Assembly: GCA_032717465.1 (NCBI GenBank)
Contig: CM064748.1
Coordinates: 7,129,732-7,193,731, forward strand
Source of the DNA: Coenobita brevimanus
Taxonomy: Eukaryota; Arthropoda; Malacostraca; Decapoda; Coenobitidae
Reading direction: 5' to 3'
Length of the DNA: 64,000 bases
Shown: one piece after another, positions 11,890-22,974 of the stretch
Position numbering within the stretch: the stretch's first letter is position 1
Layout: each line of letters opens with the position of its first letter
Translations under genes and position numbers: made by a program
Notes under the pieces: generated by a model
What the model was told of the DNA's origin: nothing
The model's input: the letters and a program-made list of their open reading frames with translations, nothing else
Database searches by the model: none

Positions 11890-12785
11890 AAAAAGTCACA
11901 TCACTCTGATCAATCCAGTCTCCCTCAAGAAAGCCGTCAATGTATCAGTCACAACAAGATCCCCATCACCCAAGATGGTGGAAAGGGTGATGAGTACGTG
12001 TACTAGGCTGCAGTAATTTATAAGTGGAGTACGTTCACGAATAGAGAGCCGACAGCGCAAGGAATGACAGATAGATAACATCACACCACAGATGTCACAG
12101 TGAAGAGGAAACCATTTTTCAATATATATAACAACACACATGTGATAAATGCTCATTTCATCCTCAACTGCATCAAAAAATTTTCCTCATGACTACTGTG
12201 ACGGTTGATGGCATCCCAGTCGCCAACCAGTGGTTTGAAAGTTGGAATATCAAGTCTGGTTCACTGACTTTGCCAAAGAAGATTTGTTTATTTATGTCCA
12301 AGGGAGAAACTCGAACATATGTTAGCAGGAATGACCCAAGTCTCCTCGAACTCTACTGCTGACGTCGCAAGTGAGTCAGCCTTCTCATTGCCGCATATAC
12401 AACAATGACCAAGTACCCAGATCAGCGTGAAGGACTTGTTGCACGAATGCAATTTATTAATGATGCGGCCTTGGCTCTCATGAAAATCAGTATCGCAAGA
12501 AGCAATTGCCTGAAGAACATATGATAAATGAGTCACGTCGAGAATTTAGAGTATAGTCTACGGCTTTGTAAAAAGCAAAAAGCTCAGAGATAAACACAGA
12601 TATATAAGTTGGCAACCGAAACCTGGGGATACAGTCAAAGACAAAAGTGACGTCGTTATATTTGGTGAAAATATTTGCTGAAGGACTATAGTTTTGGTGC
12701 GGTCTGCTTTGTGTCGAACGGACGGTTGGCAACACTGACTTGAGTATCCATTTGCTCCAGTTGACCGGCCTGCGGATGCCAGCAT
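11890..12785 (-). pseudogene. I-like non-LTR element, RNase H and 3' part, decayed (copy e)
   Basis: Minus-strand fragments match the RNase H region of the copy at 30.8-36.85 kb: AIDYT(L)NSRRDSFII, then GRIINKLHSCNKSFTLIWVLGHC (about 12,480-12,400), CGNEKADSLATSAVEFEETW, and GDGDLVVTDTLTAFLRETGL near 11,930. Frameshifts and lost catalytic residues show it is dead. The rest of ORF2 and all of ORF1 are missing. Confidence 0.7.
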
Positions 12786-13129
12786 ATCTTTTGTAACTAA
12801 ACGAAACTAATCTACGTATTCAGTATGTCTGACTGATCTGACTGCTATTTTTATTTAGTATATATGAATTCTTTTCTTATGTTTTCATTTTTATTACCAT
12901 GAGCGCAACATTACAATTCAGTTAGCTGAAAATGTGTTCACAAGTCAGTTCTTCACCTTTATTAACTGAAAATTAGTTAATCACGCTGATAATTATTGTA
13001 TGAACTGGGAATGACATTATTTAACAGTGTTGTTAAACAAAACTGACTATAGTATGCAACACATGAGAAAAGAGTTACTGTATTATGATGTCACTCTATC
13101 TATCTATCTATACATACACACACACACAA

Positions 13130-13209
<80 letters not shown>
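12786..13209. repeat. No gene; CTAT/CA/TA microsatellite
   Basis: AT-rich sequence to 13,095, then (CTAT)n, (CA)n and a long (TA)n at 13,137-13,209. The microsatellite abuts the truncated 5' end of the RTE element. Confidence 0.8.
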
Positions 13210-13212
<3 letters not shown>

Positions 13213-15745
13213 TGAGTGGGGTGTGCCTGCTGAGATAGATGAGAATTGCAGTGCGTTGGTGGACATTTGTGCTGGGAGGGGGTTGGTGATAGCCAATACC
13301 CTCTTCAGGCATAAAATGATCCACAAGTATACATGGCGAGTGATGAGAAGGGTGGGTGATGAACTGAATGAAAGGAAGGCAATGATTGATTATGTGTGTG
13401 TGGATCAAAGGATGCAAAGATGTGTAATGGATGCAAGAGCTTATAGAGGTTGGGGGAGTGGACTTCTGACCACTGCTTGGTGGTGGCCAGAATTAGGATC
13501 CAAGTAAGATGGAGAAATAGAAGGGAAAGACGAGAGGAAGGAGTAGTTGCAAGGAGAGTGGAAAGGTTACAAGAAGATGAGAAAAAGGCAGAGTATAAGA
13601 GAGAAGTGGAGGAACGATTGGGCAAATATGAATTGGAGCAGATGGGGGACGTGGAAGGTGTGTGCAGGATATTTACAGAAGAAATATGTGCAGCATGTGA
13701 TGTGGTGTGTGAGAGGAAGAGAAGACGGAGGGGGGTGCAAGGAACAGCGTGGTGGACTGAAGAGGTGAGACAGGCTGTGGCACAAAAGAAGAAAGCATAC
13801 AATGAATGGATGAGAAATAGGGGTGTGGAAGAAGTTGAGAGGCAGAAGAGAGAGTTATATGTAGAAAGAAAGAGAGAGGTGAAAAGATTAGTAAGAGAGA
13901 GTAAGAAGAGAGTGGATGAGAAATTTGGAAGGAATTTGACTGTAAGGTGGAGGGAGTGTAAGAAAATGTTCTCGAAAGAGGTGAAGAGAGTAAGACAGGG
14001 TGGAAGTGAGGTTAGCAGGGGAGTGAAAGATAATAATGGTAGATTACTAGTGGAGAAGGGAGAAAAAGTGAGCAGATGGAGAGAACACTTTAAAGAATTG
14101 TTGAACATACAAGATGAAAGTAATGCGAGTATAAGTGGCTGGAGAATGGCTGAGAGAAGGAGGGAGGTGAGAAGACAGGAAGAAATCAGTTGGATAGAAG
14201 TTGTGGAAGCAATGAAGAAAGTTAAATCGGGGAAAGTCCCAGGAATTGATGCAGTGTGTGGTGAAATGCTGAAGCATGGGGGAGAGATAGTAGTAGAATG
14301 GATGTGGAAGATGTGCAGTTTGGCCTGGGAGGAAGGTAGAGTCCCGGAGGATTGGAAGTCAGATATAATTATTCCCTTGTACAAAGGAAAAGGAGAAAAA
14401 GAAGTGTGTGGTAATTATAGGGGCATTTGTCTTCTTAGTATAATAGGAAAAGTGTATGGTAGGATACTTATTGACAGAGTTAGAGAAAGAACAGAGGAAT
14501 TAGTTGGAGAGGAACAGGGAGGCTTTAGGAAGGAAAGAGGTTGTGTAGATCAGATATTCATTCTTAGATCTTTAGTGGAAAAGTTTCTAGAGAAGGGAAA
14601 GAAGTTGTATGCGACTTTCATGGATTTGGAGAAAGCATATGATAGGGTGGATAGACAAAGATTGTGGAAAGTATTAAGAATATATGGAGTAGATGGGAAG
14701 TTGTTGAATGCTGTGAAGAGTATGTATGATGGTGCTAAGGCTGCAGTACGTGTGGATGGTGAACTAAGTGAATTTTTCTCTTTGAAGGTTGGGTTGAAAC
14801 AGGGATGTGTCATGTCTCCATGGTTGTTCAATCTGTACATGGATGGGGTAATAAAAGAGATACAAGGTAGAGTAGTGGATGTTAGAGTGGCCCTGGTGAG
14901 AGAGGATAGTGTTTGGAAACTCCCTGCACTGTTGTTTGCAGATGATACTGTGTTGTTAAGTGAAGACGAAGGGGAGCTGCAAGGCTTGGTGGATGAGTTT
15001 GAGAGAGTGTGTAAGAAACGGAATCTAAAGGTGAATGTAGGGAAGAGTACAGTGATAGTCTTTGAGAGAGGTGAAATCAGTGAATGTACAGCGAGGCTGA
15101 ATGGTGAGGAATTGGAAAGTGTGAGTACGTTTAAGTACTTGGGTAGTGTGATGAGTAAGGATGGAGGTTTGGAGGGTGAAGTGCTTGAAAGAGTACAGCA
15201 GGGAAGAAAGGTTCCTGGTTCTTTGAAAGCAGTGATAAGAAATAGGGAAGTGAGCATGGATGTGAAAAAGTTACTACATGACAGTATTGTGATACCATCT
15301 CTAACGTATGGAAGTGAAGCTTGGACGTTGTTGGAAGGACACAAGTCAAGAGTGAGAGCAGTGGAAATGAGTTATTTAAGAAGAGCCTGTGGAGTCACAT
15401 GGAGAGACAGACTGACGAATGAGGATATGAAGGAGCATTGTGGTGTGGATGTGGATGTGATAGGAAGCGTTATGAGGAACACACTGAGGTGGTTTGGCCA
15501 TGTGGAGAGGATGGAGGGTGAAAGACTGACGAAGAGAGTGTATGTGAGTGAGGTGGAGGGGGGAAGAGGGAGGGGGAGGCCGAGGATGAGATGGAGGGAT
15601 GAGGTGGAGAGGTATATGAGAGAGGGGGATGTGAGTTGGGAGCAGGGCAGTGAAATGGCGGGGGACAGGGCGACGTGGAGGCGATTTGTTTGTGGGCACC
15701 CCAAACGGGATTGAGGCGTCTGGCAATAGATAGATGGATAGACAG
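13210..15745 (+). mobile_element. RTE-clade non-LTR retrotransposon, 5' truncated
   Basis: Starts directly at the (TA)n tract, within the endonuclease domain (NTLFRHKMIHKYTW then KAMIDYVCVDQRM, 13,290-13,420). A +1 shift near 13,450 leads into the long RT frame. The 3' end is a short GATA-type repeat after CGTCTGGCAATAGATAGATG (15,719-15,745), as usual for RTE elements. No gag ORF is present, also as expected for the clade. Target duplications cannot be seen because the left edge is microsatellite. Confidence 0.85.
13450..15714 (+). CDS. RTE-type endonuclease tail plus reverse transcriptase, 754-codon open frame
   Basis: The frame opens with the endonuclease end (EWTSDHCLV). A long Arg/Lys/Glu-rich helical linker follows (residues about 20-230). 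The RT has IIIPLYKGKG (about 310), MDLEKAYDRV (about 391), GLKQGCVMSPWLFN (about 447), LLFADDTVLL (about 495, catalytic Asp pair) and FKYLGSVM (about 560). The thumb and C-terminus carry LRWFGHVERM (about 680) and a Gly/Arg-rich tail. No ATG fits, because the reading frame is entered by a frameshift in the endonuclease. It is therefore a truncated but strikingly uncorrupted RT frame. It would reverse-transcribe element RNA at a nicked target. Identity as RTE is confident. Confidence 0.85.
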   Translation: MGEWTSDHCLVVARIRIQVRWRNRRERREEGVVARRVERLQEDEKKAEYKREVEERLGKYELEQMGDVEGVCRIFTEEICAACDVVCERKRRRRGVQGTAWWTEEVRQAVAQKKKAYNEWMRNRGVEEVERQKRELYVERKREVKRLVRESKKRVDEKFGRNLTVRWRECKKMFSKEVKRVRQGGSEVSRGVKDNNGRLLVEKGEKVSRWREHFKELLNIQDESNASISGWRMAERRREVRRQEEISWIEVVEAMKKVKSGKVPGIDAVCGEMLKHGGEIVVEWMWKMCSLAWEEGRVPEDWKSDIIIPLYKGKGEKEVCGNYRGICLLSIIGKVYGRILIDRVRERTEELVGEEQGGFRKERGCVDQIFILRSLVEKFLEKGKKLYATFMDLEKAYDRVDRQRLWKVLRIYGVDGKLLNAVKSMYDGAKAAVRVDGELSEFFSLKVGLKQGCVMSPWLFNLYMDGVIKEIQGRVVDVRVALVREDSVWKLPALLFADDTVLLSEDEGELQGLVDEFERVCKKRNLKVNVGKSTVIVFERGEISECTARLNGEELESVSTFKYLGSVMSKDGGLEGEVLERVQQGRKVPGSLKAVIRNREVSMDVKKLLHDSIVIPSLTYGSEAWTLLEGHKSRVRAVEMSYLRRACGVTWRDRLTNEDMKEHCGVDVDVIGSVMRNTLRWFGHVERMEGERLTKRVYVSEVEGGRGRGRPRMRWRDEVERYMREGDVSWEQGSEMAGDRATWRRFVCGHPKRD

Positions 15746-16400
15746 ACTGCCGAACTGAATCCCACAGACGAGTATGAACACATAAACATGACGTCCGAAG
15801 TCTACGCACTACTGTTTGTGTGCTTCATTGTAGGTTCAGTTCGTTTCTTACGGCATGGGCACTGCTTGCAGGTGCTGCTTCCATCGTTGTCACATTTTCT
15901 GGTCCTATAATGGTTTGGTACCACGAGGACGACCTGAACGATGACGGTTCCCCGTTGTGCCTTCCTCCTGAATTCACTTAATCAGCCTTTCTATGGTTAT
16001 GCATAACAAATGTTTGAGCTGTCTGTTCAGGATTCGCTTCCCGTAAATGAAGCTAGATCATGCCAACTGTCATCTCCCTGGTAGTTGGTTGCATGTTGCT
16101 TTCCCTCTGCATACTATGGTATAGTAGGTTAGCTTGACGTTTTGTCTTAATGTGTAAAATGAAATGTCCATGTGATCATCGCCTAACCGTTTGCATTTCG
16201 TTTCCCATAAGAAAATCGGACTCAGTAACTCTCGCGAGTCGATGTTAAGGCTTCGGAATTTCCTGGGTTTATTTAATACCGTCGTCGTATCAGCAGCAGA
16301 TATGAAGCTTGAGGAAGTCAGGCTAGCCAACCACGAACATGTAACTGTGGTAGAGCTATCATAATGTTTGAAGTCTTCCACTTAATCTTCGGACAAAACC
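15746..16400. other. No gene recognised
   Basis: Mixed-composition sequence. A 103-codon minus-strand frame at 16,070-16,381 has no recognisable motif. It may be repeat-derived. Confidence 0.4.
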
Positions 16401-19400
16401 GCGACACGACATTTGTCTTTGTTCATTCAGTCAACCACACACTTGCACCCATACATTTACTCGACTTGGAGCCATCGGTGTACAACTGGCAGGACCCCAA
16501 ATGGTCTGTGGTGCTGGGAGACATGGGATATCAGTATCAAAACTGTGTTGCTCTAACATATATTTTAAATCACCACCTTGTCACAGTCATTGAGATCTAC
16601 ATCAAGCGCCTGAGTCAGTAAGTGCAGGTGTACGGCAAGTTACCAAAGCAGCTCCCTCCCATAAGATATTGGTGTTGATGAAGGGGGGTACAGACCTAAT
16701 TGCCAACGTCACATTTTCTTATAGTTTATATGTATGGTAAAATTGGTTGGTCTTGTCAAATACGGATTGGAGGTATATTCACCTCCACTTTCATTCTAAT
16801 TACATTTGTACTCCTGACAGTAAGGCTCCAAGACACATTCACAAACCTGTATTCTGTAACACATCCAGCCTTCTCATTGCATCAGATGCCGACCCATATA
16901 CCTGTGAGTCAAAGTCCAGCTTAGATATAAAATAATGGACTTATACACCATTAATAAAGATTTCCTGTTGGCTCCCCAAGTATTACCACTAGGTACTTAA
17001 GGACACTGATCAGTTTATCATATGAGCCATAAAATTATTAACATGATATTTAAAGTTTAACCTCCGATCAAAATGCAGGCCCAAAAATTTGACAATTTTG
17101 AAGAGGTACTGCCTGATTAATCGAAGTCAAACGCCAATCAGGGACGTTTCGGGCTGTAAACACTACAGCGGCACACTTAGGGACGGAAACCTTAAATCCC
17201 CACTGCCATGCCCACTGGTGGACGGAAGCCAGGGCTGCTTACATCCGCCCAGCCGAAAATTGTCCATTACAGGAAGAGTGCCATATTGCACAATCGTCAG
17301 CATAGAGTAATTACTTAAAATTCCTCTGGACAGGAGCTGGTGACAGAATATCGTTGATCATAATGCTAAACAAAGTGTGTCTCAGGACACTTTCCTGAGG
17401 TACCAGTTTTCTTTGACACATATATTCGATGTTACGTTACAGGACAGTTTGACAAAGTTCTGTTCATTTAAAACTGGAAATAAGAATAGACAAATTACCT
17501 CTTGAACCATAAGCAAAGAGTTTCATTTATACCATATCGCCACGTCACGTCATAGGCATTATGGATCTCCATGAACACCCACAACATACATTTTTTTAGT
17601 GGCAAATCCCTCCGAAATGCAAAAATTTATTGAATGATGTAGTGAATTTCTGTATTTACAGACGCCACATTACGGTCATTTAAGAGATTCTTTGACTCTA
17701 AAACAATAAACAGGCCTATTATTAAATATTCTTTCCGTGACGTTATACTGACAAGAAGTCAATACAATAGGGCGAAATGAAGTGGGATTCATAAGACGAC
17801 CAGTCTGTTTAGGTATCGATGTCACATTTGCAAAGTACCATGAGTCTGCGAACGTTCAGGATGCCCAAAGGTGATTACACAGTGCTAACAGCTTAGGATC
17901 GTCACAGACTGTGCTTTTTACCTGCAGAGTGGTCACGGGGATGTGAGACCGTTAATTGTTTAGTATTTTAATTGGGGACCAGACTTTACTGAGTGGGGTA
18001 AAACAATTCACCGTGGACACAAAGGAACGCCAGAAGTCACGTTTAGTCCTTCCAACTACTCTCTTGCCCCAGGCCTTGCTTGTTTGTATGCAATAAAGTT
18101 TTCCTCTGTTGGCTGACAGTCAGAAAGCCTGTATCTCCTATTAGCGAAGTCTTTGGAATAGCAGCCTCAGCCTCATGTACTATGCAATTATTATTATTTT
18201 TTTTTTACTTTGACATCTATGACCTCTCAAGATAAATTTAAAATGGCGATTCCTAAGACGAAACATCAATTGCTTTAAATTTCTGAAGAGGAGGGTCCTG
18301 AATAATATCGAGTGTATAAGAATGATAGGTAAATGATCACTTCCTAAGGAGTCGTCATAAGGATCCCACTAGAAATCTTGATGTATTCCTGGGGAGGCCA
18401 GAGATACGTCGATGGCCAGTAAAATTACCAGCACGATCATCTACATGAGTTGCTCTACCATCGTTCAGAAGACATAGGTTTGCCTGTGATATTAGGTCAG
18501 CTACTTGCTTCCCACAACCACCGATTCTCAAGCTACTACAATGGTAGTGATAGGCGTTAAAGTCGCCCAACAACAACTTATTTCCAGGGAGGTTGAAAAA
18601 GTTAATTTAAAAGCATCATTATCAATGGGCCCATGTGCTGGACAGTATTGTGGGCAAACAGACAGGTACGTGTTAATAAATCTTACTCTGCACACGAAAG
18701 CTCCCAGAGCAGAACTTAGAATTAATTCTGTTTGTGGGTGTGATTCCTATATGCATATGGCAACCCCGTGGGCCGTGACCATCATATTTTCTGTTCGAAT
18801 GGTAGTGTTTGAACTGCGGAGTATTCGGGTGATCCACCGAGTGCATCTCCTGTAAACAAATATCGTCTGGCCTGTGTATAGACAGGAAGATTGCCATCTT
18901 GTGTAATTTATCCCCACGAGTCCTACGATTCCACTGTAACAGTGAATGCGATGGTTTAAGATTTATGAGGCGGGCCATTGTGCTTAGATTTTTATGTTGC
19001 CTGCCACCAGGGGAGAGCCTATCCCGAGGCTTGCTAACGAAAATCTCTACATGATCGTCAATGACAAATTTTCAGACTACCCTGAGGAAGAACTAACCCT
19101 TCTCCTCCTCGCTGGAACAGAAGCAGGAAGTACACGAGGAAGTGATTGCTTACTATGTGTGGTCAGATATATCTTACTTGACTTGTTAGACTTTGGTCTC
19201 GGCCTTACTGACTGAGAACCAGCAGTTGCCTGAGAACAAGAAGTAGTTGCAGGAATATCTAGGAGAGAGTTGGAAAGTACAGGAGGCTAAGACAGAGATG
19301 CAGAGCGAGTGGCATGAGGAACAGGGGCAGAGGCGGTCTGTGTTTCAACAAAGGACATCACAGGACGGGACATCACAGCCGGAGCATAGGAGGTATTCGC

Positions 19401-20490
19401 TGAGGGAATTGCATGCAATGCCTTCACCTTCCTTCTAGCTTCACAGTAGGAGATGCCCTCTCTTGCCCTCACCGTGCAGACTCTTTCTCCTCCTTCATTA
19501 TGGGACAATCCCTCGAGGAAGTGGAGTGAGCACTCTTGATGTGGAAGCAACATACAGTCTCAGATGTGCAGTGCTCAGCATCATGACCCTGTGCTGCACA
19601 CCCGCCACACATTGTTTGGTAAGCCCGAGAAGTCTAGCACTCAAGGCCATAAAGTTGGCATTTGGAACAGCAAACGGGATTAGGAATATAAGTTCTTACG
19701 TTAACAGTTTCATAACTTATTTTTCCTTGAGCAGGAAGAGAAACTTTGCCAAAGGTTAACACAATCGTTGCAGTCTTCGTTCTCGAATAATAAATCTTGC
19801 ATCTATGCCATATTGCTGAGTAAGTTTCACATATTATCTCGTCGTCTTCCATAACCATGAGGCCCCTACAGGTGATAACACCTTTACAGGAATTCCTGGA
19901 ATGCGGGATCCTCGGCTCAACATCATAACAGTGAAACTTGAGCAGTTTAAGCAAGTTCTTAACCTGGGAGGAGTTGATGGTCTGCATTATTAACAGGTAT
20001 GTCAATCAGGGTATGAGTCTGGGGCAGTTCAGTCTCGGGAACGGTCAGTCCTTGTATCATTCAGTCCATTTCAACCACCTCCATCCCTGAAGGGGGGAGA
20101 GGTGGCGCGGGCGTCCACTGCAGTAACCACCTCTCCCTTGCGGGGGAAGTGTGAAGAAAGAGAAGAAACGCAAGGGGCAATACACCTAGGGAGAACACAA
20201 GTGTTGCTAAGATTACCCGCTCATCCCACTTCAGGGAGGCCCGACCGTGTATTTACCCAGACCGATCAGTGAGCGGGGACCCTCCATGGGCAGGAGGCAA
20301 AGACAGTCTCAGTACAAAGTTACAGACACTTACTCTACCAAACTAACAGGGAGGGGAGGAAAACTAGCTAATCCTAAGTTACCAGAAAGGTAAAAAAAAA
20401 AAAAAACGCTGGTGAGGCAGCCCTAAAAAGCTGGAGGAAAGAACACATGAATATACGTCCACACCCTCCGCGACCATACATACAAGTCCG
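16400..20490 (-). pseudogene. I-like non-LTR element, full-span but decayed copy (copy b)
   Basis: Minus strand, same family as 30.8-36.85 kb. The 5' leader (20,490-20,080) matches 36,850-36,440, sharing GGCCCGACCGTG (complement) and GGGAGGGGAGGAAA. Gag pieces lie at 20,005-19,287, with FHCYDVEPRIPHSRNSCKGV and TATIVLTFGKVSLP. The endonuclease lies at 18,960-18,355, with LLQWNRRTRGDKLHKMAIFL and LLGDFNAYHYHCSSL. RT remnants lie at 17,900-16,860, and the RNase H start near 16,600-16,430. Stops and frameshifts occur throughout, so nothing is functional. Confidence 0.75.
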
Positions 20491-22040
20491 GTACATGTTT
20501 AGATAAGCCTTAGTTGTGAAATAGGCCTGTGTCTCCGTGGTTAGTATTGAGATCAACTCTTTATTTGACTAAACTTCACCATAACTGAGGTGAAAAGAAT
20601 TAGCGATATTTGTCAGGTGCAAACAACCAGTTACACGAGTACGACAACAAAGGTAAAGAGAAAGCTTTCAGAGAGCGCATACCTCCGTCAACGCCAATAA
20701 AACTTAAGGTGTACCTGATGAATGCTTTTACGGCCTCACATAGTCAAACAATCTGCACAACAGTCATAGTCTCCCTTGTTACCGAACTGCAGAGATCGCA
20801 TGCATATACCAATAAGGTGTGTTAGTTTGGACAAAGTCAATAGCTTTAAAATTACTAGTAATCAAATGGTAGATATGTATCTGGTTAACACATATATACG
20901 TTTGCTTTTGTCTCACATGTAAGTTACCTATTTCAGTTTTGTGCTGAAATTGTGCAAAAAACGCGTAAATTTGCACACATTACGAAATTATTGGAGACGG
21001 CATTTGGGTGGGATTATACTGCAGGAAGGAGGGTAATGGTGTATTTTAATACCATAAATTTTTATTGCTACTCAGACAAAACTTAAACATTTCTGGGAAG
21101 GTCGTTTTTCTCTTTTGTACTGTCACGGCAAACTGGCAAGTCAAACCGCTTAATGGACTGCACTGAGATCCACTGTTATTGCTGTGCAGTTGTGCAAACT
21201 TTATTAATGAGATGCAGATTTGTACTGTTTGGAAAGACTGTAATGATCCTTGTATTTCTACGAGTGTCCTAGCTTTCCACAAAAATGTCCCAGGTAGAGA
21301 CAAGACTACAAGCTTGGACTCCTCTGCACCACCTGGTGGAGTAAGGGAGAGAGCTTCATGTAGCAACGCTGGCAACTGTCAAAGATCTCCGTTATGGACT
21401 GCACCTCAGAGAGACTAGTGACCAAAACAAGAGGAAATACAACACTGACCAACTTGTCACTGACCTTATGAAAGCCTCGCTTGTTCAATGGGGCAGAGCA
21501 AATCCAAATTTTTGTGGGTTAGTCATAAACAGCCAGGTCAGGATCAAAGCTAAGTTGAAAACCATGTGAGAACAGGCTAACAAGGTGTCTGCAGGCAAAG
21601 CAAAGCTAGAGGAGAAAGGTTTATGGAGAAGCTTGATAGGTTGATGGACATACTTACCTGCAAATGTGATATCAAGACCTGTACGGATGTTGGTTGCAAC
21701 TCTGCCTGTGCCAGTGGAGTGCATTAGATTGTCACTGTAGCAGAACTGAAAAGATGCCAGTAATAGAGGTAGCCTTCAATAAAGGCCAGAGAGAGAAAGT
21801 TGGAAGTGTTGGCCCTCACCAAATAAGACCAACTGACTTTCCAGAGACTAGAGACAGATACTGCAACAGGAAAGGAAGGAGCAGCAGAGAGGGGTTGAAG
21901 ACAAAATAAAGCAGAACAGACAGAAGACTGAACAGGAAGAATAAGTAAGGAGGTCCCTGTCTGCACAAGATGAATCTGATGATGCTGTGGAATTAGTAGC
22001 TAAGAAAGACTGATTACTTGGCACCTGGTGTTGAGACTTG
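20491..22040. other. No intact gene recognised; possible decayed 5' part of the next pseudogene
   Basis: Short frames on both strands have no familiar motif. The composition around 21,180-21,900 is mildly coding-like on the plus strand and may be the worn N-terminal part of the TE-derived gene that becomes recognisable after 22,040. Confidence 0.4.
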
Positions 22041-22910
22041 TGGTGCTTGGTGTTTAAAAAGTGAAGAGAGCAAAATACAACACTGAGGACACCACCAACA
22101 TAGCTCTGGCAAGCCTCAGCCACCACACTGGACTTCGATAGACTGCAGAGATTGCTTCTGCTACATGGCTTGATGCAGGCCACATCAGTGAGTTTGACGC
22201 TACTTTGGTTATTGACCATAACAAGGTCAGAAGGTCTCAGGAGAGTAATACTGAGAAACTGAATATGAAATTTGATGAGGAGCTTAAGGAGAATGGGATC
22301 ACATGTATTTTCTTTCATGGTCATCGTGATGAGACCTAGGTAACGTTGGAAATAGAAGAGACTGGGAGCCTCTATCCAGGTGCTGTAGAAGAAGAACAAT
22401 ATACAGTGTATATAGAACCTGGTGGTACATATTTGTGGCACTGTTCTTGATGGAGCTACTGAAGAGAAAAGACGTGCCCAAATTATTGCTGACAATCTAG
22501 TAGAATGGCTGAGGAACAGAGAAGCAGACAAGACTCTTCAAGCTACTGGGGGTGATTCCTGCAATGTCAGCACTGGTTGGGAAGGAGCAGTAATGCACTA
22601 TGTTGAGGAGAAACTCCAGAAGAAACTTGTTTGAATAGTCTGTGATTTACATACAGGTGAACTGTCACTTAGACACCCAGTGACTGCTTTGGATGTGAAA
22701 ACACTTACTAAAAATAAGTCGTCAGATCCCCTGGGAAAAATGTTGAATGATGCAACAGAGTTGGAGTTTGATCCTGATTTTATCAAAGTTTGTGATGGCC
22801 CCTCCATCTTCCTCAGCTCAGTGAAGATGTGTTGAAAGACCTGAGTACAGACCAAGGCTATGGCTACAGGATTGTCACAGCTATTAGAACTGGCGTTCTA
22901 CAAATTTGTC
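22040..22910 (+). pseudogene. Decayed copy of a transposon-like protein family common in arthropod genomes
   Basis: Plus-strand pieces across frames: NIALASLSHHTGLR then a stop and TAEIASATWLDAG, VIDHNKVRRSQESNTEKL (about 22,205-22,265), NGITCIFFHGHRDET, GDSCNVSTGWEGAVMHYVEE (about 22,550-22,610), then VCDLHTGELSLRHPVTALD, LGKMLNDATELEFDPDF and STDQGYGYRIVTAIRTG. The order (IADRTGVSDR-like block, DSTNTNTGW-like block, LHTNELPLRH-like block, GKLL block, STDQ-YGY block) matches an uncharacterised mobile-element-like family seen repeatedly in arthropod and other invertebrate proteomes. I do not know a formal name or a catalytic function. Several stops and frameshifts make it dead. Confidence 0.5.
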
Positions 22911-22974
22911 ACTGTTGGAGATAGGACCAATGTGCCGCGTGTATGTAAATGTAATAATAAAAAGCCCCGGGAAT

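Noticed and set aside
13305..14384. A 359-codon open frame antisense to the RTE RT
   Set aside because: Antisense shadow of a purine-rich coding strand; its Ser/Leu/Phe-rich product has no domain and the plus strand has clear RT motifs.
14550..15344. A 264-codon antisense frame in the RTE element
   Set aside because: Same cause: low-stop antisense of an A/G-rich coding region, no recognisable motif.
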